From Acidisarcina sp963790505 (GTDB lineage: Bacteria > Acidobacteriota > Terriglobia > Terriglobales > Acidobacteriaceae), in NCBI GenBank assembly GCA_963790505.1, contig CAWBOT010000003.1:1-64000 (forward strand): a DNA stretch of 64,000 nt. Reading direction: 5' to 3'. Positions within the stretch are counted from its first letter, which is position 1. Each line of letters opens with the position of its first letter. The notes below the pieces were generated by a model. That model had not been told where the DNA came from. It searched no databases and saw only the letters and a program-made list of their open reading frames with translations. This document shows, one piece after another, positions 8,979 to 17,456 of the stretch. Made by a program: the position numbers and the translations under genes.

Positions 8979-10644
8979 TCACGCCAAACGCTGCTCCCCC
9001 ATCCTAGGGAAAGATTCTTCGTAAGAACGGACACGGTGAGCAAGGGTGAGTGATTTCCAGCGAGGATAGCTTCGTAGAGCGGTGGAGATAGTGCCGCCAA
9101 TCGAAGAATTCGCGACGCGTAGCGTTTGTTGAGGCTCGCTTTTGCGGCAAGTCCTTCCAAGTTCCTTACCTTCCCGGCGACTATCCATTCTGACCACGTT
9201 CTCGCTTGGACTACCGCGCGCACCAGGGAGGCGATTGGAACGTCGCTCTTGCACTCTCCATTTCGACAAGATCAATTTGACGGCACTACCGTGTCGTGCA
9301 GCCGATATAGGTTCATGCAGCTTTATCTCGTCAGAGGAATGAGCTGAAAGAACGTAGCCTAGCAAACTTTGCAAAGTTCCGCCTGATTCAAGAAGATGCA
9401 TAGGTCATTACTTTCAACAACGATTCTGTTGACGAACTGGGAGATCAAGTCTCTTGTGTTTGCGTGCGCAAATCTCTGAGAGTTGAGCAGCACGATACTT
9501 CGCAGCTGACGTCAACAAGCGCAGTTCCCGCACATTTAACATTTTGAAATGTCCTGCAAGCCGCAGAGAGTCTTCAAGAAAAGAACCAATTGAAGAGAGA
9601 ACACGGCTCTCCAACTCGTCCGCAGGGAGGCGTTTGATGATGTTCACCGATGAACCGCGGCATGAGCCGGTGAGGATGTAGTAAAAGTAGCGTCTGCCCT
9701 TCTTCGCTGCGTGGGTCGGTGTATAGCTCTGGCCATCGGAAGTCACTAATTTCCCATGCAATAGCCGGCCCGACGGGATGTTGCTCTCGGTTCGCCGAGC
9801 AACGCGGTTGTCCTTCAACATGGCTGCGACTTTATTCCATATCTGCAAATCTAAAATTGGTTCATGTTGCCCGTCGTGAAGTTTCCCTGGTGAGCAATCT
9901 TTCCGATGTAGATCGGATTGTTGAGCGTGTGATAGAGAGAACCCCGCGAGAGATGGCACCTCCTCGTTGACATCCTGTGAAACTAGTCCATCTTTTACTG
10001 CGAATGCTAGAGTGTTTCAAACGTTCAGCTAATTTCCGTACACATCCACACTCAAGATATGTGAAGAAAATATTACGGACGGTCACCGCCTCCTCGGCGT
10101 TGACGATGAGTTTTCCCTCCACCCTGTCATACCCCTTGGGCACATGACCTCCCATCCACATGCCCTTCTTCTTTGAGGCGGCGACCTTGTCTCTAATCCT
10201 TTCGCCCGTGACCTCTCGCTCGAACTGTGCGAAAGAGAGCAGCACATTGAGAGTAAGTCGGCCCATCGAGGTTGTCGTGTTGAATTGTTGGGTAACAGAG
10301 ACGAAGCTGACTCCCTGCTTATCGAAGGTTTCCACTATCTTCGCAAAGTCGGATAGTGCGCGAGTCAGGCGGTCTACTTTGTAGACCACTACAGTGTCGA
10401 TCTTGCCGGAGGAGATGTCGGCCATTAACTTCTTGAGTCCGGGACGTTCCATGTTGCCGCCCGAGAACCCGCCATCGTCATATTGATTCGCAAGAAGCTG
10501 CCACCCCTCATGCCGCTGGCTTAGGATGTAAGCTTCACAGGCTTCGCGCTGGGCGTGGGGTGAGTTGAGTGATTGTTCGAGCCCCTCTTCGGAAGACCTT
10601 CGAGTGTAGATTGCACAATGAATCTGCGTCTTAGCTGAAGTCAC
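8979..10644 (-). pseudogene. Large serine recombinase (resolvase family), frameshifted
   Basis: The intact first part (10644 to about 9990) encodes a serine recombinase: catalytic Ser in AIYTRRSSEEG, then QYDDGGFSGGNMERPGL, VYKVDRLTRALSDFAK and the FAQFEREVTGERIRDK helix. The recombinase domain then continues in other frames: HEPILDLQIWNKVAAMLKDN and a zinc-ribbon-like segment near 9410-9880, IKLHEPISAARHGSAVKLIL near 9300, and a C-terminal ASLNKRYASRILRLAALSPP segment near 9100, ending at 8979. At least four frame changes are needed, yet the total is about 555 codons, normal for the family. The GTG start at 10644 overlaps the end of the DUF2924 gene. These recombinases drive integration and excision of genomic islands; here it is dead or mis-sequenced. 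Confidence 0.85.
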
Positions 10645-11092
10645 GAAGCTTTCGCCTTTTTCGTGCCGAAAAAAGCCGGCCCGACCAGCGCGTGCCGGTG
10701 ATCTCACATGCAATCGGAGAGAGACTCTTGTAGATCTTTCCCTGGTAGTGATAACACTCATCATTGAGGGGCACCTCGTGGGTCTTTCCCCTCCATGCCC
10801 GCACAAGTTTCGTCCCGGCCTTGAAGCGTTGACGAGCTTCATCCCGGGAACGGCTCCGCGGTCTAAGCGAGGTCGTAATTACCCACGACTTCTCACTAGA
10901 TCCCGGCGAAAGGCCACCATAGGCTCTTTCTTGAATCCTGTACGCAAGAATGGGTAGCATGAGTGCGGGCCGAACCCGCCCCGGCTCTTTACCAAAGTTG
11001 TCCTTCCATAGCTCTACCAAGCGCGTTTTAGGGAGGTTGGGCAGACTACGAATCAATTGAGCTGTGACACGCTGTGATGGTACCTCCTGCAT
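10631..11092 (-). CDS. DUF2924 domain protein, recombinase partner
   Basis: A protein of about 153 residues with the DUF2924 signature: LVELWKDNFGKEPG, then PILAYRIQERAYGGLS, GTKLVRAWRGKTHEVPL, YQGKIYKSLSPIACEITGTRW. The family is nearly always encoded immediately upstream of large serine recombinases in proteobacterial and acidobacterial islands; its function is unproven, and the arrangement suggests a recombination accessory role or a DNA-binding role. Its last codons overlap the recombinase GTG start by 14 bases, implying translational coupling. I chose ATG at 11092 because homology begins soon after it; the open frame extends up to 11191 with poorer coding character. Confidence 0.85.
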   Translation of the reverse strand: MQEVPSQRVTAQLIRSLPNLPKTRLVELWKDNFGKEPGRVRPALMLPILAYRIQERAYGGLSPGSSEKSWVITTSLRPRSRSRDEARQRFKAGTKLVRAWRGKTHEVPLNDECYHYQGKIYKSLSPIACEITGTRWSGRLFSARKRRKLRDFS

Positions 11093-11192
11093 GAATCCGC
11101 CCTCTCTGCGGCAGTCCCATTGCGCTCCAATCAGGCGAACAGAGATTATGCCGCTTGCTTGGTTTGTCGTTAAGCAGTCGCGTGCAATCATT

Positions 11193-11775
11193 CCGGTGCA
11201 TCGGCAGGGGACGCGAAGTAACTGCTCCAGAACCCAACTGGTGATTCAATACGAACTCGATACGTGTCCCTTTCAACTTTCTTCTTCCGCTTTTTCTGGG
11301 TGCTAAGGATTTCTTTATTGTTCACCGCCTCGAACGGGGAAACAACACAACTCCGGTTGTTGTTGCCGAAAACCGTTTTTCGGAGACTAGCAGTAGCCGT
11401 CTGATCGTCGATGAGTGACTCGGCGATTATGCGCTCATTGAGAATTTGTTGGGGAAGAACACTCTGAATACAGACCTGCAAAAAAGAATAATCGATAGAG
11501 CGCCTTCGACTCAATTATGCACGCAGAAAAGCGCTCCCCTGCGGTCTCGCCCCCCAGATATGTGCCCCGCGGAATATAGAAACTCCTCTACGAACGACCC
11601 TGCTTGAGAAGTTGCCACAGTTGAGGCTTCACATGTACTCTAACGCTGTCGTTTCCGCCCTGACGCCTCTGGCGACTAACGATTGCGTGCTTGCCGCCGA
11701 TGGCGGATAGGCGCGCGCGGAGTGAAGACGCTTCCTTGATGGTCACGCTGGGCCGGAGAAACACAAGCGGACCGT
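11193..11775. other. Low-coding-density remnant DNA between DUF2924 and the IS fragment
   Basis: A minus-strand frame (11514-11188) could encode 108 residues, but I recognise no domain. On the minus strand from about 11762 to 11587 an uninterrupted frame without a start reads like the tail of a protein (ASSLRARLSAIGGKHAIVSR, later VKPQLWQLLKQGRS), suggesting another gene remnant. The stretch is consistent with mobile-element scar tissue. Nothing here is confidently functional. Confidence 0.35.
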
Positions 11776-12058
11776 GAACTGAAGCGTATCGAGGTGCTTT
11801 CCGACATCGTAGCGAAGAAACACACGGAGCGATCCGCGGCGGCGGTATTGTGGATCAGCGCCCGTCAGACACGAAGATTGTTGACTGCGTATCGTAATAA
11901 CGGAGGCTCAGCTCATTCAAAGGCTTGCTGTCACTTCCAATAACCGGCTCATCGCCGGTGTTCGTGAGCCTGCGGTTACGGTTGTCCGGTCCAAGTACGC
12001 CGACTTCTGGCCAACCCCGGCGAGCGAAATTTTGTTCGAGACTAAATTCTCTTGCCAG
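11776..12058 (+). mobile_element. ISNCY-family transposase N-terminal remnant
   Basis: No intact ORF exists, but two consecutive frames carry unmistakable pieces of an ISNCY-type integrase-core transposase. The first (11776-11930) reads ELKRIEVLSDIVAKKHTERS then AAAVLWISARQTRRLLTAYR, the N-terminal helix-turn-helix region. After a frame change near 11910, a second piece reads LIQRLAVTSNNRLIAG then VREPAVTVVRSKYADFWPTP and ASEILFE, matching the linker that precedes the catalytic core. The DDE core is absent and the AraC gene begins immediately, so the element was truncated. I could not find terminal inverted repeats. Confidence 0.72.
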
Positions 12059-12067
12059 CGAATCGGA

Positions 12068-12970
12068 TCAATTAGGCGTTCCGTCAGCGAGCGAAGCGCG
12101 GGGACCGTGACCGTAGGCCTGCACAAAGACCTTGTAGAACTGCGCGTAGCTTCCGAATCCCGCAGCGTAAACGGCCTCGGTGAGGTTCTTTTGCGCTGGC
12201 TGGCGGTACTCCTCCCAGAAGCGGGAGAGACGCAGAGAATTGCGATATCTAGTCAAGGAGACGCCGATCTGCCTATGGAAAGTCCGGCTCAAATGGGCCT
12301 CGCTCACCCCGCAGGCCCTCGCCAGTTGCGCGAGATCTTTTTGCCAGTCGCCCTCGCTGAGCAGCTTAATCGCGCGATGCACGGCCGGATGAATAGTTAC
12401 GACATCGCCTTGGACTTGGCCAGCGCCCTGACTGCGCCAGCATAGCAACAGGAGATGGCGAAGTCCGGCATTCAAGCCGTCGGGGTCGCCATGCTCGAAG
12501 GAAAAGCTAGACGCCGCGCCAAAACCCGCTTCGTGGTTCAGCACGTTGGGGTCGAGAGACCCGTGCATCAAGCAATCCATGGTCTTGCGGATGAGATCGA
12601 AGGAGTCCGGTTTGAGGACGCTCTTGAGGAGACCGCCATGCTCGTTCTGATTACCCTTGAGGCCCTCATACCGTTTGGCATTGCAGAACTTATTCATGAG
12701 AGAGGGCTTGAAGACGACAACGTAACACTGGGCGTCGTCCGCTCGATCGACCAATTGGTGCTCGTGGCCGGGGAAAAGCCAGAGCATGGTTCTCGGTGTG
12801 AAGGTGAAGCGTTTGCCACTAACGATATAGGTGATCGTTCCGCGCACGACCAGGTTCAGCTCGAGTTCGATGTGATGATGGCTTTGAAGTTTGGGCGGAT
12901 TCCGGGTGGACTCGACAAGGTACAAGAAGCCGTCATAGCCTTTGCCGAGTTTGAGATTTTCCAACACCAC
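12068..12970 (-). CDS. AraC-family transcriptional regulator with cupin sensor domain
   Basis: A 300-residue regulator. Residues about 25-110 form a cupin-like sugar-sensing arm (HHIELELNLVVRGTITYIV, LFPGHEHQLVDRADDAQCY). Residues about 190-290 hold two helix-turn-helix motifs (LAQLARACGVSEAHLSRTFH and AVYAAGFGSYAQFYKVFVQA) typical of AraC/XylS activators. It is divergent from the aldose epimerase and so probably controls the downstream epimerase-demethylase-isomerase genes in response to a sugar (inference). The start is GTG at 12970 with an inverted repeat directly upstream that could be its operator. Residue spacing and length are normal and the frame is intact, unlike its neighbours. Confidence 0.9.
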   Translation of the reverse strand: MVLENLKLGKGYDGFLYLVESTRNPPKLQSHHHIELELNLVVRGTITYIVSGKRFTFTPRTMLWLFPGHEHQLVDRADDAQCYVVVFKPSLMNKFCNAKRYEGLKGNQNEHGGLLKSVLKPDSFDLIRKTMDCLMHGSLDPNVLNHEAGFGAASSFSFEHGDPDGLNAGLRHLLLLCWRSQGAGQVQGDVVTIHPAVHRAIKLLSEGDWQKDLAQLARACGVSEAHLSRTFHRQIGVSLTRYRNSLRLSRFWEEYRQPAQKNLTEAVYAAGFGSYAQFYKVFVQAYGHGPRASLADGTPN

Positions 12971-13002
12971 GACAAGATACGATAACTTTTCGTTACTTGT
13001 CG
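12970..13002. promoter_or_regulatory. Imperfect inverted repeat between araC-type gene and galM
   Basis: CGACAAGATACG at 12970-12981 and CGTTACTTGTCG at 12991-13002 form an imperfect 12-base inverted repeat (ten of twelve positions pair) with a nine-base AT-rich centre. It touches the GTG start of the AraC-type gene and lies about 50 bases before the epimerase ATG, so it is well placed for autoregulation and activation. AraC proteins often use direct repeats, so this is only a candidate operator. Confidence 0.45.
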
Positions 13003-13050
13003 AGAAGACACCCCACAGGTTCCGGCGATACGGTTAAGCAGTCTGGTGCC

Positions 13051-14141
13051 ATGGCATTTTATCTGCAATCACGAGTGTTCGGGTTCCTGCCCAACGGCGA
13101 GGATGTGGAAGCGTGGACGCTCACTGGAGCGAGCGGCCTCACGCTGGAGGCGATCACCTACGGCGGGATCGTAACCCGGTTGCTGGCGCCCGATCGAAAT
13201 GGAAATCTCGCGGACCTCGTGCTCGGCTACCAGGAGTCTCGAACCATACCTTACTGACCGTTGTTATTTTGGGGCGATCGTCGGCCGAGTGGCCGGCCGC
13301 ATCTCCGCGGCAAAGTTTCAACTCGATGGCAAGTTCTATAGCCTCGCAGCCAACGATCCGCCAAACCACTTACACGGAGGAGAGCTTGGCTTCAGCCGGT
13401 GCATATGGGGTGCGATCGCAGGTCAAACGGCCTGACGGCGCGCCCTCGCTGCGTCTGACTCGACGAAGTACCGATGGAGAAGAAGGATATCCGGGCAACG
13501 TCGATGTGTCAGTTACTTACACAGTCACGAATGACAACGCGCTCTTGATCGAAACGGAGGCGGCCAGCGACCGGCCAACGCCGGTCGCTCTTACGCACCA
13601 TTCCTATTTCAACCTTGCCGGCGAAAGCTCGGGTTCGATCGACGATCATGTACTCCAAATCGACGCGGATGAATTCGTGCCCACCGGCGAATGGATGACG
13701 CTGATGGGAAGGATTGAACCGGTTGCTGCGGGTGTGAATGATTTTCGCCATGCGCGCCGGCTCGGCGATGCAATTCCTTTGCTGTACCAAAATCATGGCG
13801 ACGTCTACAGGCTTCGGGAGTGCGCGGGGCGACGTCTTGGCTCCGCTTCGGCTAAGGCGGCTCGGCTTGTTCATGCGGGGAGCGGGCGGGTGCTTGAAGT
13901 GGCAACGACCGCGCCCTACCTGCAGCTTTATACCGGCGCCGCTCTCGACGGTTCGGTCGTTGGCAAGTCGGGCATCGCGTATCGACGCCACGCCGGTGTG
14001 TGCCTGGAATGCCAGGAATACGCCGACGGCGCAAACACTCCCGCGCTTGGCGACATTATCCTGAGTCCGGGTCAACTGCGGCGAAATACTACGGTCTACG
14101 CGTTTTCCTGTCTGCCTGCTTCGGAGGAGACTTCCGTTTAG
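13051..14141 (+). pseudogene. galM: Aldose 1-epimerase (galactose mutarotase), frameshifted
   Basis: The reconstructed protein of about 360 residues interconverts alpha and beta anomers of aldoses such as galactose. Pieces in three frames are in the correct order: GLTLEAITYGGIVTRLLAPD (13051-13230), CYFGAIVGRVAGRI and NDPPNHLHGGELGFSR (13230-13400), then THHSYFNLAGESSGSID, TAPYLQLYTGAALDG and GVCLECQEYADGAN up to 14141. The catalytic His of THHSYFNL and the carboxylate near CLECQ are present. Frame changes occur near 13226 and 13405, and a garbled stretch near 13800-13860 suggests further shifts. It is the first gene of the plus-strand sugar module and is divergent from the AraC regulator. 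Confidence 0.85.
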
Positions 14142-14233
14142 GGGGCGAAGGATCGCTTGCGGGAGCAAATCGAAGCATGAGGCGCAAACTCGAGGTTTAG
14201 GGTCCGTCAACTTAATCCCTGGAAAGCAAGACT

Positions 14234-15340
14234 ATGAGCAGCGAAGCGAACACTCTCTCGAACCCGTTGGTTCAGCTCGACTACAGCCTCACCGGCGTCA
14301 ATGCCAGCCTGGCTGTCGAGAAGGGCCTCGCCGAGGCGGAATGGTACCAGTGTCCGGTACCCCGCGATACCATGCGCCAGCTACTCGAGCGGCACGATGG
14401 TCCCGCGATCCGCGACACGATTCTCTGGTTTGTCGCTGATTTTCGCCAGCGGCTTTGCCACCTATGCGTTGTGGGGGAGTTGGTGGGCGCTGCTTGCCTT
14501 ATGTGCTGTACAGCGTGCTCTATGCGTCGACCTCAGATTCTCGCTGGCATGAGAGCGGACACGGTACTGCGTTCAGGACCGACTGGATGAACAATGCGCT
14601 GTACGAGATCGCTTCGTTCATGGTGATGCGCGAGTCGACCGTGTGGCGCTGGAGCCACAACCGCCATCACAGCGACACGATCATCGTCGGGCGCGATCCG
14701 GAGATCCCCGCACCGCGGCCGCCGGATATCAAAGCCATCCTCATGACCTTCTTCAATCTCAAGGGCTACCCGAAATACTTCAAGCACATCGTCTTGCATA
14801 GCTTCGGGCGGATGTCCGCGGATGAGAAGACTTATATCCCCGAGATGGAGTTCTCCAAGGTCTATTTGCGAGCGCGCGATTTATGTCGGCATCTATCTGT
14901 TGGTGATTGCAGCTGCAATTGCGATGCACAGCATCCTCCCGCTGCTCCTGGTCGGCTTGACGAATCTCTTCGGTTCCTGGCTCCTGCTGGTCTACGGCCT
15001 CACGCAACATGCGGGGTTGGCGGAGAACGTTCTCGACCACCGGCTGAACAGCCGCACGGTCTATATGAATGCGATCCACCGGTACCTCTACTGGAACATG
15101 AACTACCACATCGAGCATCACATGTTCCCGCTGGTGCCGTACCATGCGCTTCGGAAGCTACACGAGGCGGTGAAGGACGATTGCCCGACGCCTTACCCGG
15201 GCATCTTTGCTGCATGGCGCGAGATTATTCCCACCATTCTGCGTCAGGTGAAGGACCCCGCTTATCACATCAAGCGGAGACTACCCAAGCCGAAGCCGCG
15301 GCTGCACGATGCCGAATTTGTCTCGCAGGCCAAGCGCTGA
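14234..15340 (+). pseudogene. MocD-like fatty acid desaturase-family oxygenase, frameshifted
   Basis: A membrane di-iron oxygenase of the desaturase superfamily, about 365 residues when joined. All three His boxes survive: HESGHGT (near 14550), SHNRHHSD (near 14655) and NYHIEHHMFP (near 15105). Shifts occur near 14440-14500 and 14860, after which the frame returns to the first one and closes at 15340. The next gene is a Rieske ferredoxin-reductase, the same partnership as MocD-MocE-MocF of rhizopine catabolism, where the trio removes an O-methyl group from 3-O-methyl-scyllo-inosamine. By analogy the role here is hydroxylation/O-demethylation of a small polar substrate rather than lipid desaturation (inference). 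Confidence 0.8.
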
Positions 15341-16522
15341 CGCCCAGGGTTGGGTTGAGGCTTGCGCCGCTGCCGACCTCCGCGCGGGGGATGTAGTTCG
15401 CTTCGATCACGGTAGGAAGACCTTCGCGCTCTACCGCGATGTAGCGGGTCAGCTCTATGCCACGGATGGTGTCTGCACCCACGGCAACGTGCATCTCTCC
15501 GAAGGTCTGGTGAAAGGCAAGACGATTGAGTGTTCCAAGCATAACGGCCGCTTCAACCTGATCGATGGCTCGCCGGCGCGGGCGCCAATCTGCCGCGGGT
15601 TGGCCACGTATCCCATCGAACAGCTGGGCACAAAGGATCCGTATCAACGTCGTTCGCGCGGGCGGTGTGGGCGCACGATCGCAGCAGACCTACCGCTTCC
15701 GCGTGGTCAGCAATCGCAACGTCGCGACTTTCATCAAGGAGCTCGTGCTTGAGTCGTCCGACGCCGGAGTGAAAGTCGAATTCACTCCAGGCGATTATCT
15801 ACAACTGGATATTCCCGCATACGACACGATCCGATTTAGCGACTTCGAAGTTCCCGAGCCTTTCGCGACGGTGTGGCGCAATCAGCATCTCTTCGATCTG
15901 GTCGCGCACAACCCGGAAGCAGGCCGCCGTAACAACTATTCCCTGGCCAGCAATCGGCACAGCGAGAACCTGCTTCGCTTCAACGTCAGGATCGCGACGC
16001 CGCCGCCGGGACAGGAGTGCGCCCCCGGTGTTGGATCGAGCTATATTTTCAACCTCAAGCCCGGCGACATCGTAACTGGCATCGGGCCGTTTGGAGACTT
16101 TCACATCAAGCCGACCCAACGCGAGATGGTCTATATTGGTGGCGGCGCGGGCATGGCTCCGCTGCGCGCCCACCTCTCCAATCTGCTGGAGACGGAGCGG
16201 ATCGCGCGAAAGATCAGCTTCTGGTATGGTGCTCGATCAACACAGGAGATTTTCTATCAGGACTACTTCGATAGCTCTGGCGAAATCGCACTCCAATTTT
16301 CAATTCAACCTCGCCCTTTCCGCTCCGCAACCGGAGGACCGGTGGAACGGACATGTCGGTTTCATCCATGAAGTCGTGCGGGATAGATATTTGCGCGATC
16401 ATCCAACTCCGGCGACCGCCGAATATTACCTGTGCGGGCCGCCGATGATGATCAAGGCCTGCACCAGGATGTTGGCGGAAATCGGGGTGCCGTCTCATCA
16501 GATTGCTTACGATGAATTTTGA
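15309..16522 (+). pseudogene. Rieske ferredoxin-NAD(P)H reductase fusion (MocE-MocF-like), frameshifted
   Basis: The start overlaps the desaturase end by 32 bases. The first 105 residues are a Rieske domain (CTHGNVHLS and CSKHNGRF supply the Cys/His ligands to a 2Fe-2S cluster). The frame shifts near 15640 into an NqrF-like FAD/NAD(P) reductase: NNYSLASNR-type flavin motif, IGGGAGMAPLRAHL, ISFWYGARS. A second shift near 16300 leads into ALSAPQPEDRWNG and YYLCGPPMM, ending YDEF. Reconstructed length is about 400 residues. It would pass electrons from NAD(P)H through flavin and 2Fe-2S to the di-iron oxygenase encoded just upstream. In rhizobial moc operons ferredoxin and reductase are separate genes, so this fusion is a variant. 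Confidence 0.8.
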
Positions 16523-16530
16523 GTGAGGCC

Positions 16531-17437
16531 ATGACTCATTTTCTCAACGATGGATCGACCGACGCACCGAAGCTTCGCATCTACCTGAACCTGGACAACC
16601 TGAGCGATCTTCGCGCCGATACGATATGGCCGCGGCTCACAGGTGCAGATCGTGACGAGCGTCTACGAGCCGATGGATTCGAGGGGATCCAGCTCACGAC
16701 GGACGATGCCTACTCAGGGCGTCTGCCCTACAACGGGCTCGACCGAATCAGCGTTCCCGGCGATGCGGATCCGATCCTCGAAAAACATGCGGAGCGAGGC
16801 GACGAATGCATTACCGTCCATGTTGGCTGGGGATCTCGAAGACGATGACGAGGTTGCACGGCTGGTCGAGGCGGTCCTCGCCGCATCGGAAAAGCACCAA
16901 CTCCCAACCTTCATTGAGACGCATCGGGCGACGATCACACAGGATATTTGGCGGACGGTGCAGATTACGAAATGGTTTCCCGAAGTCCGCTTCAATGGCG
17001 ACTTCAGCCACTATTACTGCGGGCAGGAGCTCGTCTACGGCGATTGGGAGACGAAGCTTGCCTTCATGGAACCGATCTTTGCGCGCGTGGGTTACATCCA
17101 TGGGCGCATCGCAAGTCCCGGTTGCATTCAGGTACCAATCGACGCGAACCTGGACGCGAGGCCGATCCAGGCGCACGGGCCGGTCAACTATCTCGACCAC
17201 TTCAAGGAACTCTGGACGCGTGCCATGCTTGGCTTCCTAAGGAGCGCTCGGCAGGGAGACGTACTCCTCTTTGCGCCAGAGTTGTTGTTCGGGACCATCT
17301 ATTATGCGCGACTCTTCCCCGATGCTTCGGGACGATTGATCGAAGAGAGCGATCGCTATGCCCAGGCACTCCTCTGCAAGGAACTCGCGCGACTTTGCTT
17401 TGTCGAAGCTGGCGCGCGCTTCCATCGGCGGAGCTGA
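16531..17437 (+). pseudogene. TIM-barrel sugar-phosphate isomerase/epimerase-like protein, frameshifted
   Basis: About 300 residues when joined. The first frame gives RADGFEGIQLTTDDAYSG and the strand ECITVHVGWG; after a shift near 16840 the second frame gives LPTFIETHRATITQDIWRTV, ITKWFPEVRFNGDFSHYYCG and ARVGYIHGRIASPGCIQVP. The Glu in FIETH, Asp/His in NGDFSHYY and the HGRI segment are placed like the metal ligands of xylose-isomerase-type TIM barrels (IolE/MocC relatives). The exact reaction is unknown; a cyclitol or keto-sugar isomerase would fit the neighbours. The ATG at 16531 follows GAGTGAGG; a TTG at 16519 overlapping the reductase stop is also possible. Confidence 0.7.
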
Positions 17438-17456
17438 TTCTACCTGTAGGTGCGGA

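Noticed and set aside
4493..10644. tRNA-Ser as attachment site of the recombinase island
   Set aside because: The kinase gene, intact, separates them and I found no repeat of the tRNA 3' end near the recombinase.
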